This document shows, in pieces, positions 23,647-33,089 of a DNA stretch of 64,000 nucleotides. The position numbers and the translations under genes were made by a program. Position 1 is the first letter of the stretch; each line of letters begins with the position of its first letter. The stretch is from Ruicaihuangia caeni (GTDB taxonomy: Bacteria > Actinomycetota > Actinomycetes > Actinomycetales > Microbacteriaceae). The stretch covers positions 1-64,000 of the forward strand of contig NZ_JASATX010000002.1 in assembly GCF_029952955.1 (NCBI RefSeq). Reading direction: 5' to 3'. The notes beneath the pieces were generated by a model. It was not told where the DNA came from. It saw only the letters and a list, made by a program, of their open reading frames with translations, and ran no database searches.

Positions 23647-24714
23647 TCAGGCGGAGAGCTCGCGGGCGATGGCGTCGGCGAACGCGTCGATATCGGCTTC
23701 CGTGGTGTCGAAACTCGTCATCCACCGCACCTCGCCGCGGGCGGCATCCCAGTCGTAGAAGCGGAACCGCTCGCGCAGGCGATCGGCCACCCCCTCAGGC
23801 AATGTCGCGAATACGGCGTTGGCCTGGGTCGCCTGCGTGAAGCCCAACCCCGCGATCTCACCGCTGGCGATCCGCTCCTCGAGGGTTCGTCGCAGCCGAG
23901 CCGCCATCTGGTTGGAATGCCGTGCTGAGCGCAGATAGAGATCGTCGTCGAGGAGGGCGAGCAGTTGCGCCGACACGAACCGCATCTTCGACGCCAGCTG
24001 CATCGTGAGCTTGCGCAGATACAGCAGTCCGTCGGATGCCGCCGGGTTCAGCACGACGACCGCCTCACCGAAGAGCACGCCGTTCTTCGTGCCCCCGAAG
24101 CTCAGCACATCGATGCCCGCGTCGCTCGTGAACTCGCGCAACGGGACTCCGAGAGCGGCCGCCGCGTTCGCCAACCGGGCGCCGTCCATGTGGACCGCCA
24201 TGCCGCGCGCATGCGCGTGCTCGGCGATCGATCCCACCTCGTCCACCGAGTAGAGCGTGCCCAGCTCGGTCGTCTGAGTGATGCTCACGGCGAGCGGCTG
24301 GGCCCGGTGCTCATCGCCCCAGCCCCAGGCCTCACGGTCGATCAGCTCGGGCGTCAGCTTGCCATCGACGGTTTCGACCGGCAGCAGCTTGAGCCCTCCG
24401 ACGCGCTCCGGGGCTCCGTTCTCGTCGGTGTTGATGTGCGCGGTCTTCGCGCAGACGACGGCGCCCCAGCGCGGCAAAAGGCTCATGAGCGCCGTCACGT
24501 TCGCGCCGGTGCCGTTGAAGACGGGGAAGGTCTCGGCATCCGGCCCGAAGTGCTCGCGCATCATCTCGCGCAGTCTGGCGGTGTAGGCGTCTTCTCCGTA
24601 GGCGACTTCATGCCCCTCATTCGCCTCGGCGATCGCCTGCAGCACTTCGGGGTGGGCGCCCGCGTAGTTGTCGCTGGCGAATCCGCGCCGAGTGGCGTCG
24701 TGCAGCCGCCTCAC
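23647..24714 (-). CDS. Low-specificity threonine aldolase
   Basis: PLP enzyme cleaving L-threonine (or allo-threonine) to glycine and acetaldehyde. 355 aa. FASDNYAGAHPEVLQAI near the start, ETFPVFNGTGANVTAL, HMDGARLANAAAALG and the PLP-lysine segment DVLSFGGTKNGVLFGEAVV are all family motifs. The GTG at 24714 overlaps the stop of the SHOCT-domain gene (GTGA). Confidence 0.92.
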   Translation of the reverse strand: MRRLHDATRRGFASDNYAGAHPEVLQAIAEANEGHEVAYGEDAYTARLREMMREHFGPDAETFPVFNGTGANVTALMSLLPRWGAVVCAKTAHINTDENGAPERVGGLKLLPVETVDGKLTPELIDREAWGWGDEHRAQPLAVSITQTTELGTLYSVDEVGSIAEHAHARGMAVHMDGARLANAAAALGVPLREFTSDAGIDVLSFGGTKNGVLFGEAVVVLNPAASDGLLYLRKLTMQLASKMRFVSAQLLALLDDDLYLRSARHSNQMAARLRRTLEERIASGEIAGLGFTQATQANAVFATLPEGVADRLRERFRFYDWDAARGEVRWMTSFDTTEADIDAFADAIARELSA

Positions 24715-24992
24715 GACTCCGACCTGCCGCGCCGGCCCGACTCGAGCGTCTCGAGCAGTTCGCGGTATTGCTGCGGCGTCACTTCGCCACGCACGAGCCG
24801 CTCTTCGAGCAGTTGCCGTGCCCGGTCATGCGGCGGAGCGCCGTGATCCATGCCACCGGTCCATCCCCGTCCCTGCCCGGTCGAGCGCGTGAGCAGAACG
24901 ATGAGCACGACGATCGCGGCGACGACCAGCGCCATCAGCAGCAGTCCGGGGATCCACATCCACCACGCGCCGAACCCGTGATTCCACACCAT
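24711..24992 (-). CDS. SHOCT-domain small membrane protein
   Basis: 93 aa from the ATG at 24992. One N-terminal transmembrane helix (WMWIPGLLLMALVVAAIVVLIVLL), a short Gly-rich linker and a C-terminal SHOCT motif (ARQLLEERLVRGEVTPQQYRELLETL). Function unknown. Coupled to the threonine aldolase gene by a 4-bp overlap. Confidence 0.82.
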   Translation of the reverse strand: MVWNHGFGAWWMWIPGLLLMALVVAAIVVLIVLLTRSTGQGRGWTGGMDHGAPPHDRARQLLEERLVRGEVTPQQYRELLETLESGRRGRSES

Positions 24993-25126
24993 TGCGGCAC
25001 CGCCTTTCGGGTGAAGCACCTACACCGTGGACTCTACTCGCGCCGCACAGCGCGGCCCCGGCCGAAACGATCCCTGATTGCCTGCGGGAGCGCGAGCACC
25101 GACTTTGCTCAGCGCGGCGACGTTGC

Positions 25127-26215
25127 TCAGCGCGAGCCGAGCGCCTCCCGCAGGCGCACCCGGGCGCCGGTTCGGAGGAGCGAGTTCGAGTACATGCGCG
25201 CTCCGAGCAGTACCACGAGCGCCGTTGACACCAGCAGCACCGCCAGCGAGACCAGCGGCTCCCACCATTCGGCGCTGCCGAGGAACACCCGCATCGGCAT
25301 TCCGACGGGAGCCGAGAACGGCACGTACGACATGATGCCGAGCACAAGCGGATTGTCGAAGAAGAAGATGACCAGGAAATACGGGATCATCACGAGGTAC
25401 GTCGCCGGCGCTGTGGCAGTGCCGACGTCCTCCTGACGTGAGACGAGCGCGGCGGTGGCCGAGTAGATGGCGGCCAGCAGCACGAACCCGAACAGGAAGA
25501 ACACGACGAACCAGGCCAGCGCCGGTCCTATGTCTCCGAGCAGCAGCTCTTGTCGGGTCGCTGCCATCCCGATCGCTGCCAGACCCCCGATCGCCAAGAT
25601 CTGCCCGAACGCGAGCGCGCTGTTTCCGAGGATCTTCCCGGCGAGAAGGGCCCGCACCGGCACCGTCGACATCAGGATCTCGATGATGCGCGTCTGCTTC
25701 TCCTCGACAACCGACTGCGCGATCGTCATGCCGAAGGTCATGGCCGACACGAAGAAGATGATGCCGAAGCCGATCGCAGCGAGATAGGCAAGGAAGGGGT
25801 TCTGGGTGGGTGGCTCGAGCAGCTCGACCGAGGGAGAGACGCTGAGCAACTGCACGAGCCCGCCGGGAACCGCTTCGAGCGCGACGACCGTCAGGCCGAG
25901 CGCCGTTGAAGGATCGGGGATGACGGCGGCCTCGACCTCGCCGGAGCGCACTAGCCCTTCTGCGGAAGCGGCATCCGAAGCCTTGGTCACTTCGAGGCCG
26001 GGCACGGCACGCAACTGCTCTATGGCGGCGCCTGTAGCCGCGACCTTCGTCGTCGACTCGCTCGACCCCGCGATGCCGCCGACCACCACCGCCGCTACCA
26101 CGAGCAGCATGAGCACGCCCGTCGCGATCAAGAACGCCTTGCTGCGTAGCTTCATGCGGATCTCGCGGCCGGCGACGAGCCGCACAGCGGCGACCATCCC
26201 GAGCGGTCTCGTCAT
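25127..26215 (-). CDS. ABC-2 type exporter permease (NatB-like)
   Basis: 362 aa from the ATG overlapping the ATPase stop. An N-terminal helix (KAFLIATGVLMLLVVAAVVVGGI), a large outside loop of about 130 residues, then five or six helices including the ABC-2 motif region TIAQSVVEEKQTRIIEILMSTVP. This matches NatB-type sodium/drug exporter permeases. It pairs with the ATPase encoded just upstream. Confidence 0.9.
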   Translation of the reverse strand: MTRPLGMVAAVRLVAGREIRMKLRSKAFLIATGVLMLLVVAAVVVGGIAGSSESTTKVAATGAAIEQLRAVPGLEVTKASDAASAEGLVRSGEVEAAVIPDPSTALGLTVVALEAVPGGLVQLLSVSPSVELLEPPTQNPFLAYLAAIGFGIIFFVSAMTFGMTIAQSVVEEKQTRIIEILMSTVPVRALLAGKILGNSALAFGQILAIGGLAAIGMAATRQELLLGDIGPALAWFVVFFLFGFVLLAAIYSATAALVSRQEDVGTATAPATYLVMIPYFLVIFFFDNPLVLGIMSYVPFSAPVGMPMRVFLGSAEWWEPLVSLAVLLVSTALVVLLGARMYSNSLLRTGARVRLREALGSR

Positions 26216-27096
26216 CGGACGACCTCCTTGAAGATGTCGGCGAGCGACGGGTGCAGAGGGCCGAACCTCAGCACCGGTCCCGTCGTCGAGGCTCGTCGCA
26301 GAGCCTCTTGGGCTGCAGCCGGCTCGTCGGTTTCGAACACCGCCCGGCCCCCATCCAGCTCGAGCACTGTGAGCGACGGCTCGCTGTGCAGCCACTCGGT
26401 CGACTTGGACGTGTGCAGCTCGTAGCGATTTCTCGTGTGGGCGGCCCGCAACTCGTCGCGCGAGCCCGCCGCGCGCACCTCTCCGCCTGCGATGACGACC
26501 AGGTCATCGCAGAGACGCTCGACGATATCGAGCTGGTGTGAGGAGAACAGCACTCTCGCGCCCTTGTCAGCGAAGCGCTTGAGCACGGCCAGCACGGTAT
26601 CGACCGCCATCGGGTCAAGACCGGAGAAGGGCTCGTCGAGCACCAGCACCCCGGGATCGTGCACGAGCGCAGCGGCGATCTGCGCCCGCTGCTGGTTGCC
26701 GAGCGAGAGGCTCTCGACCGTCGCGTCGGCTCGGTCGGCGAGGTCGAGTTGTTCGAGCAGTTCCGTAGTAGCGCGCCTCGCATCGGCCGCGGCCATGCCG
26801 TGGAGTCTGCCGAGGTACTCGATCTGCTCGGCGACCTTCATCTTCGGGTAGAGGCCGCGCTCCTCCGGCATGTAGCCGAAGCCGCTGCGGACCGCCGGGG
26901 TCAACGGTTGCCCGTCAAGGGTGACGGCGCCGGCGTCCGGCCTCAGCACGCCGAGGATGACGCGCATGGCAGTGGTCTTGCCGGCACCGTTGCCGCCGAC
27001 GAAGCCGGTGATCCGTCCGCTGCGCACGGCGAAGCTCACGTCGTTCAGCGCGCGGCGGTCTCCGAAGTTCTTGACGATTCCCCGCAGTTCGAGCAC
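26212..27096 (-). CDS. ABC exporter ATP-binding protein (NatA-like)
   Basis: 294 aa from a GTG 7 nt after a TACAGT box. Walker A GGNGAGKTT at about residues 35-43, signature LSLGNQQRAQIAAALVHD (LSxGx form typical of exporters), Walker B VLVLDEPFSGLDP, switch histidine in VLFSSHQLDIVERLCDD, and a C-terminal domain of about 80 residues. First gene of a two-gene exporter; substrate unknown. Confidence 0.93.
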   Translation of the reverse strand: MLELRGIVKNFGDRRALNDVSFAVRSGRITGFVGGNGAGKTTAMRVILGVLRPDAGAVTLDGQPLTPAVRSGFGYMPEERGLYPKMKVAEQIEYLGRLHGMAAADARRATTELLEQLDLADRADATVESLSLGNQQRAQIAAALVHDPGVLVLDEPFSGLDPMAVDTVLAVLKRFADKGARVLFSSHQLDIVERLCDDLVVIAGGEVRAAGSRDELRAAHTRNRYELHTSKSTEWLHSEPSLTVLELDGGRAVFETDEPAAAQEALRRASTTGPVLRFGPLHPSLADIFKEVVR

Positions 27097-27103
27097 CCGC
27101 TCA

Positions 27104-27109
27104 ACTGTA
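27104..27109 (-). promoter_or_regulatory. -10 box of the NatA-like gene (leaderless)
   Basis: TACAGT on the minus strand, 7 nt before the GTG. It lies in the 21-bp gap after the DUF6421 gene, so the exporter has its own promoter. Confidence 0.5.
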
Positions 27110-27117
27110 GTGAAGCG

Positions 27118-28515
27118 TCAGTCGCGGCCGGTGATGCCCACGGTCGACTCGATGACCGGAGACAGCTTCTTCTGCAGCGCCTCGTAGAACATCGAGAGCG
27201 GGAACTCATCGTCGAGCACCGCGTCGGTCATGCCGCGGGGTGGTCCCGAGAGCACGTCGTCGGGGAGACCGCGCGCCCACTGCGACGCCGGGTGCGGTTC
27301 GAGGGTCGAGCGCACGAGGTCGTACGCCGCGAGCCAGTGCGCGACCTTCGGGCGGTCGATCGACCGCCAATAGAGCTCGTCGATGCTGTCGCCGAGCGCC
27401 GTCACCGCCGCCGCGACCTCGTCCCACTCGATCGAGAGCCGGGTGTCGGTCCAGTGCAGCACGCCTCGCTGGTGCAGCCACGCGAAAAGCAGTTGCCCGC
27501 CGAGCCCGTCGTAGTTCCGAACTCGTGAGCCGGTGAGCGCGAACCGGAAGATGCGGTCGAAGAGCACCGCGAACTGCACGAGCCGTGCTCGGTCGCGCGT
27601 CACCTCGTCGGTCTCGTCGGATGCCGCGAGCCTGACCGCTTCACGGAAGGCGGTGAGGTCGCAGCGCAGTTCCTCGAGCGAGTACAGGAAGTACGGCATC
27701 CGCTGCTTGATCATGAACGGATCGAACGGCAGGTCGCCTCGCATGTGAGTGCGGTCGTGGATGAGGTCCCACATCACGAAGGTCTGTTCGCAGAGGCCCT
27801 GGTCATCGAGCAGGCGCAGTGCATCGTCGGGCAGTTCGAGGCGGGTGATCTCGGATGCCGCCCGCACGACCCGGCGGAACCTCGCCGCTTCGCGATCGGC
27901 GAAGATGGCGCCCCAGGTGAACGACACGAGCTCGCGCATTGCGACGGTCTCCGGGAACAGCACCGCTGAGTTGGTGTCGTACCCGCCCGTGAAGTCGATG
28001 AACCGAATCGGCACGAACATCGGGTTGGAGAAGTCGCCCGCCTCGAGATCGGCGATGAATTCGGGCCAGATCACCTCGATCAAGACGGCCTCGACGAGTC
28101 GGTCGGGTGAGCCGTTCTGGGTCACCATCGGGAACACCACGACGTGGGCCGCCCCATCGGCGCGCGATTGCTCGGGGTGGAACTTCGACAGGGAGTCCAT
28201 GAAATCCGGCACCCCGAACCCCTCGGCGGCCCACCGCTCGAAGTCGGTGGCGCAGGCGGTCAGATAGTCGGCGTCGTGCGGGAGCTCAGGGGCGAGCGAG
28301 CGGAGCGCAGCCGCCAACGTGGCCACGTGCTCCGCGGCGTCGGCGTGGGCGGCGGCATCCGGGATGCTGCCATCCCGCTGCTGCAGCGGTCGCAGCGCGC
28401 TCGCTGCGGTCTTCGTCGCATGCCAGGCCGGATGCTGCTGCAACGCGCGAGCGTCGAACGCCGCCGTGTCGAGGGCCGCTGTCTCGGCCAGGGCGCGTGG
28501 TTGCGTCTGGGTCAT
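27118..28515 (-). CDS. DUF6421 family protein
   Basis: 465 aa, soluble, no signal peptide. Resembles the actinobacterial DUF6421 family: FIDFTGGYDTNSAVLFPETVAMRELV, TFVMWDLIHDRTHMRGDLPFDPFMIKQRMPYFLYSLEELRCDL, and a C-terminal region ending FPLSMFYEALQKKLSPVIESTVG. The His-Asp-x-x-His of IHDRTHMRG could bind a metal, but this is a guess. The N-terminal ~65 residues are Ala-rich. Function unknown. It sits upstream of the exporter in the same direction. Confidence 0.75.
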   Translation of the reverse strand: MTQTQPRALAETAALDTAAFDARALQQHPAWHATKTAASALRPLQQRDGSIPDAAAHADAAEHVATLAAALRSLAPELPHDADYLTACATDFERWAAEGFGVPDFMDSLSKFHPEQSRADGAAHVVVFPMVTQNGSPDRLVEAVLIEVIWPEFIADLEAGDFSNPMFVPIRFIDFTGGYDTNSAVLFPETVAMRELVSFTWGAIFADREAARFRRVVRAASEITRLELPDDALRLLDDQGLCEQTFVMWDLIHDRTHMRGDLPFDPFMIKQRMPYFLYSLEELRCDLTAFREAVRLAASDETDEVTRDRARLVQFAVLFDRIFRFALTGSRVRNYDGLGGQLLFAWLHQRGVLHWTDTRLSIEWDEVAAAVTALGDSIDELYWRSIDRPKVAHWLAAYDLVRSTLEPHPASQWARGLPDDVLSGPPRGMTDAVLDDEFPLSMFYEALQKKLSPVIESTVGITGRD

Positions 28516-28786
28516 CGCGAGCCTCCTTGCGCGAAGCGGCCGCCGCCGAAGCTCCCTTGTTCCGGCGGCGTGGATGTCAGGGCGCGCTCGTGCGCACCCG
28601 TGTTTTCAGCGTACGCGGATGATCGCCGCAAAGGCATGAGCCAGCCGCAATGAAGCGGCGCAGTTGGGTCACCGCAGGCAAGGAAATTGCGAAAGAACCC
28701 CGGCTTGCGCAAACCGCAACGGAGGTCGCGCCCCGCTCTGCGGGACTCGAGCGAGCCGCGGGCTCTCGCCGCGACAGAATGACCAG
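28516..28786. other. Intergenic region between DUF6421 and AEC genes
   Basis: A 271-bp divergent spacer. Apart from CAGAAT 6 nt before the AEC gene GTG (28775-28780), a variant of the leaderless pattern, I see no hairpin, operator or small gene here. Confidence 0.5.
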
Positions 28787-29704
28787 GTGCTGGGGGTTCT
28801 CGTCGGATTCGCGATCATCGCGGTCATCATTGCCACCGGCTACCTGGTCAGGCGCACCGGCTTGCTCGGCGATGAGGCGCGATACATGCTCGCGAAGCTC
28901 GTCTTCTTCGTGCTGTCGCCGTGCTTGCTGCTCACAGTGATCGCCGATGCCGACCCCGCTCGGCTGTTCTCGCCGCTGATGCTCGCATCGTTGCTCGCTG
29001 CGCTGTCGGTCTTCCTGGTGATGTTCCTCGTCGTCAGATTCGTCTGGCGGCGGAAGACCGCCGAGACGGTCGTGACGACGCTCGCGGCGGGCTACGTCAA
29101 CGCGAACAACATCGGCATCCCGGTCGCGGTGTACGTGCTGGGCGACGCGGCGTGGGTGGCGCCCGTGATCCTGCTGCAACTGCTGCTCATCACCCCGCTG
29201 TCGCTCACGGCGCTCGATCTCAGCACTCGAGGCGGGGTATCCGTCGGTCGCATCCTCGCTCAACCGTTCCGCAATCCGATCATCATCGGTTCCGCCATCG
29301 GTCTCGTGCTCGCCCTCACCAAGGTGCCGGTCCCCGAGGCGGCGCTCGAGCCGTTCCGCATCATGGGGGCGGCGGCGGTGCCTCTCATGCTCATGAACTA
29401 CGGCATGTCGCTGCACGGGCAGCGCCTGCTGCAACCGGGCACCGGTCGACGAGACGTGCTCACCGCATCTGCGCTGAAGCTGTTCGCGATGCCGCTGGCT
29501 GCGTGGTTGCTCGGATCGGCGCTCGGAATCTCGGGGCATCAGTTGTTCGTGGTCGTCGCGCTCGCCGCGCTGCCGACCGCGCAGAACGTGTTCAACTACG
29601 CCCAGCGGTACGGCCGCGGCGAGACCGTCGCCCGCGACACGATCCTCATCACGACGGTCGGATCGGTGGCGGTGCTGGCTGCGGCCGCGGCGCTGCTCCA
29701 CTGA
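28787..29704 (+). CDS. AEC-family (auxin efflux carrier-like) transporter
   Basis: 305 aa, about ten transmembrane helices in two five-helix halves. GYLVRRTGLLGDEARYMLAKLVFFVLSPCLLL and the crossover AGYVNANNIGIPVAVYVLG (with the conserved Asn-Asn-Ile-Gly) are typical of AEC carriers, as is the second-half PLMLMNYGMSLHG. Bacterial members move dicarboxylates or other small organic acids; substrate not deducible. The GTG at 28787 is chosen because the frame upstream is not membrane-like. Confidence 0.87.
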   Translation: MLGVLVGFAIIAVIIATGYLVRRTGLLGDEARYMLAKLVFFVLSPCLLLTVIADADPARLFSPLMLASLLAALSVFLVMFLVVRFVWRRKTAETVVTTLAAGYVNANNIGIPVAVYVLGDAAWVAPVILLQLLLITPLSLTALDLSTRGGVSVGRILAQPFRNPIIIGSAIGLVLALTKVPVPEAALEPFRIMGAAAVPLMLMNYGMSLHGQRLLQPGTGRRDVLTASALKLFAMPLAAWLLGSALGISGHQLFVVVALAALPTAQNVFNYAQRYGRGETVARDTILITTVGSVAVLAAAAALLH

Positions 29705-29791
29705 GCCCTCGAGCGCCCGGATTCTCGGCTGATCCGAAGGTGAGAGGCGTTCGGTATTTGCTAACGTGAGGCAGCAAGATAGGGGCACCCG

Positions 29792-31993
29792 GTGACATCA
29801 CAGCAGCCGAACACACCCCGGCGCGTCCGGGACGGTGGCAGTCGTGCCCTCGGCGGCGCGGCGCGCACGCCGGGCCGTTGGCTGCGAATCCTGCTGCCGG
29901 CAGTGCTGATCGTCGTTTGGCTGGTCGCCGCCGGCATCGGCGGGCCCTACTTCGGCAAGGTGTCGGAGGTCTCGTCCAACGACAGCACGAGCTATCTGCC
30001 CGCGAGCGCCGACGCGACCGTCGTGCAGCAGGAGCTGCCGAAGTTCAGCGGAGCCAAGGTGATTCCGGCTGTCGTTGTCTTCGCCGCCGATGCCGAGCTC
30101 GACAGCGACGCGCTCAAGACGATCGCCGACCGCGTCAACGGCTTCGAGGATGTGCCGGGCGTCGAGAGCGGAGTCTCGCCGCCGCTGCCGTCCGAAGACG
30201 GACGAGCGGTGCAGGTGTTCGTGCCGATCGATGCGGACTCCGAGTTGCGTGTGGCCGTTGACGGATTGCGCGAGAAAGCTCGCGACGGGCTCCCCGCCGG
30301 TGTGACCGCTCACGTGACGGGACCGGCAGGCTTCACAACTGACCTCGTCGAAGCCTTCGGCGGAATCGACAGCCTCCTGCTCCTCGTCGCGCTCGGCGCA
30401 GTGCTGCTGATCCTGGTGATCGTCTACCGCTCGCCGCTGCTGCCGTTCCTCGTGCTGGCCACCAGCTTGTTCGCGCTCTGCGTCGCGCTGCTCACGGTGT
30501 GGTGGCTCGCGAAGGCCGATGTGCTCGTGCTCACCGGTCAGACGCAGGGCATCCTGTTCATCCTGGTGATCGGCGCGGCGACCGACTATGCCCTTCTCTA
30601 CGTTGCCCGCTACCGCGAAGCGCTTCGTGAGCACGCGACCCGGTGGGAGTCCACTCGCGCCGCGCTGAAGGGATCGATCGAGCCGATCCTGGCCTCGGGC
30701 GGCACTGTCATCGCGGGTCTGCTCTGCCTGTTGCTGAGCGACCTGAACTCCAACCGCTCGCTCGGCCCGGTGGCGGCGATCGGCATCGTGTTCGCGGTGC
30801 TCTCGGCACTCACATTCCTGCCCGCCCTGCTCATGGCCTTCGGTCGGGCAGCGTTCTGGCCGCGTCGCACCGCCTACGACCCCGCGCGCACCGCCGACGA
30901 CGAGGCGCTGCCGAAGCGTGGCATCTGGGCGACGCTCGCGCGGGGCATCGCTCGTCGCCCGAGGGTCATCTGGGTCACCACGGCTCTCGCGCTCGCTGTT
31001 GCCGCGCTCGGTGTCTTCCAGCTGAAGGCCGATGGCGTCGACCAGGCCGCGCTCGTGCTGAGCGAGTCCGACGCTCGCGATGGGCAGGCGGTGCTCGCCG
31101 AGCACTTCCCCGCTGGTTCGGGCAGCCCGGCCGCCGTGCTCACAGATCAGGACCGACTCGAAGCGACGGCCGCGGTGCTGCTCGACAACAGCGGCGTCGA
31201 CGCGGTCTCGGTGCTTGCCGCCGATTCTCCGAGCGGAAGCGCCCCGGTCACCGCCGACGGCGTGCAGCCGCTCGGACCACCCGGCACGCCGGCGCCGGCT
31301 CCTACGGTGGTCGACGGCCGCGTGCTGCTGCAGGCGACGCTGACGGATGCCGCGGGTTCCGACGCCGCTCAGCAGACCGTGCGCGAGCTGCGCGCCGAGC
31401 TCGGCGATCAGGCGCGCATCGGAGGCGTCACCGCGACGGCGATCGACACCAATGATGCGTCGGTGCACGACCGCAACCTGATCATCCCGGTCGTGCTCCT
31501 GGTGATCCTCGTGATCCTCATGCTGCTGCTGCGATCGGTGCTCGCGCCGGTGCTCCTGATCGCGACGGTCGTGCTCTCTTTCGGCACGGCGATGGGCGTT
31601 TCGGCGCTCGTGTTCAACCACGTGCTCGACTTCCCGGGGGCCGACCCGGCGGTGCCGCTCTACGGCTTCGTGTTCCTCGTGGCACTCGGCATCGACTACA
31701 ACATCTTCTTGATGACGCGCGTGCGCGAGGAGTCGATCGTTCATGGCACTCGGCAGGGGGTGCTCCGCGGGCTCGCGGTCACCGGCGGCGTGATCACATC
31801 GGCCGGCGTGGTGCTCGCGGCGACGTTCGCGGCGCTCGGCGTGATCCCGATCCTGTTCCTGGCGCAACTCGCGTTCATCGTCGCGTTCGGCGTGCTGCTC
31901 GACACCGTCATCGTGCGCTCGCTGCTCGTGCCGGCGCTCTCGTACGACATCGGCCGCGCCATCTGGTGGCCGTCCAAGCTCGCGAAGCGCTGA
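29792..31993 (+). CDS. MMPL/RND-family transporter
   Basis: 733 aa. One N-terminal helix, a large extracytoplasmic domain, a five-helix bundle (about residues 195-370), a second extracytoplasmic domain and a second bundle. Functional Asp-Tyr pairs of MMPL pumps are visible in GAATDYALLYVARYREAL and in GIDYNIFLMTRVREE. Actinobacterial MMPL proteins export lipids, siderophores or antimicrobials; the cargo is not evident. It stands alone, followed by a palindromic repeat. Confidence 0.92.
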   Translation: MTSQQPNTPRRVRDGGSRALGGAARTPGRWLRILLPAVLIVVWLVAAGIGGPYFGKVSEVSSNDSTSYLPASADATVVQQELPKFSGAKVIPAVVVFAADAELDSDALKTIADRVNGFEDVPGVESGVSPPLPSEDGRAVQVFVPIDADSELRVAVDGLREKARDGLPAGVTAHVTGPAGFTTDLVEAFGGIDSLLLLVALGAVLLILVIVYRSPLLPFLVLATSLFALCVALLTVWWLAKADVLVLTGQTQGILFILVIGAATDYALLYVARYREALREHATRWESTRAALKGSIEPILASGGTVIAGLLCLLLSDLNSNRSLGPVAAIGIVFAVLSALTFLPALLMAFGRAAFWPRRTAYDPARTADDEALPKRGIWATLARGIARRPRVIWVTTALALAVAALGVFQLKADGVDQAALVLSESDARDGQAVLAEHFPAGSGSPAAVLTDQDRLEATAAVLLDNSGVDAVSVLAADSPSGSAPVTADGVQPLGPPGTPAPAPTVVDGRVLLQATLTDAAGSDAAQQTVRELRAELGDQARIGGVTATAIDTNDASVHDRNLIIPVVLLVILVILMLLLRSVLAPVLLIATVVLSFGTAMGVSALVFNHVLDFPGADPAVPLYGFVFLVALGIDYNIFLMTRVREESIVHGTRQGVLRGLAVTGGVITSAGVVLAATFAALGVIPILFLAQLAFIVAFGVLLDTVIVRSLLVPALSYDIGRAIWWPSKLAKR

Positions 31994-32084
31994 GCGGGGT
32001 GCTCGTCGCGGCCTGAGCCACCCGACCACTGGTCGCGTGCGGCGCATGGCGCGCCCCGTCGCCCACCACCCCTCTGCCCGGACT

Positions 32085-32149
32085 CCGCCGAGACTACGCA
32101 AATCACAACTCGGGGTGCCGAGGGTTGGTCAATTGCGTAGTCTCGGGCG
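32085..32149. repeat. 65-bp palindromic repeat, copy 1
   Basis: Perfect 14-bp inverted arms CCGAGACTACGCAA (32088-32101) and TTGCGTAGTCTCGG (32133-32146), with partial pairing further in. The same arms and total length recur at 63783-63847. It lies between the MMPL and exonuclease III genes. Confidence 0.9.
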
Positions 32150-32191
32150 CCGGGATGGGAGCCTTCGCTCTGAGCGCCGGCGTGGGCTCCC

Positions 32192-32197
32192 TACACT
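32192..32197 (+). promoter_or_regulatory. -10 box of a leaderless exonuclease III promoter
   Basis: TACACT, 7 nt before the ATG at 32205. Confidence 0.55.
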
Positions 32198-32204
32198 TGG
32201 CGGC

Positions 32205-33041
32205 ATGCGTGTTGCGACCTGGAATGTGAACTCGATCCGCACTCGAGCGGCGCGCGTGGCCGATTGGCTGGTGCGCGAAGACATCGATGTGCTGGGCATG
32301 CAGGAGATCAAGTGCAAGCCCGAGCAGTTCCCGACCCAGGTGTTCGAGGACGCCGGCTACGAGATCGTCGCGCACGGGTTGAACCAGTGGAACGGCGTCG
32401 CGTTCGCGAGTCGGCTTCCGATGACCGATGTCGAGACGAGCTTCCGCGGGCAGCCGGGCTTCCTCAAGGGCCACGAGGGCCCCGACCTTCCGAAGGAGGC
32501 CCGCGCGCTCGGCGTCACGGTCGAGGGCGTGCGCCTCTGGAGCCTCTACGTGCCGAACGGTCGAACGCTCGACGACCCGCACTACGTCTACAAGCTCGAC
32601 TGGCTGGCGGCGCTTCGCGACGAGGCGACCGCATGGCTCGCCTCGCACCCGGGCATGCCGCTCGCGCTGATGGGTGACTTCAACATCGCCCCCACCGACG
32701 CCGACATGGGCGATCCCTCGTTCGTGCCCGGCCACTCGACGCACATCTCGCAGCCTGAGCGCGACATGTTCGCCTCGTTCGAGACCGTCGGGTTCCGCGA
32801 CGTGGTGCGCCCGTTCGTGCCCACTGGGTTCACCTTCTGGGATTACAAGCAGCTCCGCTTCCCCCGCAACGAGGGCATGCGCATCGACTTCATCCTCGGC
32901 TCCTCGGCCTTTGCCGACCTCGTGACGGATGCCGCGATCCACCGCGACGAGCGCAAGGGTGACGCGCCCTCCGACCACGTGCCCGTCGTCGCGGAGCTCG
33001 ATCTCGAGCACGAGGACGACGACCGCCCGATGATCTTCTGA
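32205..33041 (+). CDS. xth: Exodeoxyribonuclease III (AP endonuclease)
   Basis: Cuts DNA at abasic sites and degrades 3' ends in base-excision repair. 278 aa. EEP-fold motifs: VATWNVNSIRTR, the metal glutamate in GMQEIKCK, YVPNGRTLDD, MGDFNIAPTDADM, DYKQLRFPRNEGMRIDFIL and the catalytic Asp-His in APSDHVPVVAEL. The ATG at 32205 fits both the family start and the leaderless -10 box. Confidence 0.93.
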   Translation: MRVATWNVNSIRTRAARVADWLVREDIDVLGMQEIKCKPEQFPTQVFEDAGYEIVAHGLNQWNGVAFASRLPMTDVETSFRGQPGFLKGHEGPDLPKEARALGVTVEGVRLWSLYVPNGRTLDDPHYVYKLDWLAALRDEATAWLASHPGMPLALMGDFNIAPTDADMGDPSFVPGHSTHISQPERDMFASFETVGFRDVVRPFVPTGFTFWDYKQLRFPRNEGMRIDFILGSSAFADLVTDAAIHRDERKGDAPSDHVPVVAELDLEHEDDDRPMIF

Positions 33042-33077
33042 GCGCCGCGCGGCTCCAAGCTCCAGCGCGCAGGTCGG

Positions 33078-33083
33078 TACGAT
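33078..33083 (+). promoter_or_regulatory. -10 box of a leaderless pyrE promoter
   Basis: TACGAT, 6 nt before the GTG at 33090. Confidence 0.5.
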
Positions 33084-33089
33084 GTCGGG

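Noticed and set aside
29798-32101. 767-codon open frame opposite the MMPL gene
   Set aside because: Composition is His/Arg/Glu/Gln-rich with no hydrophobic core; it mirrors the MMPL reading frame on the other strand.
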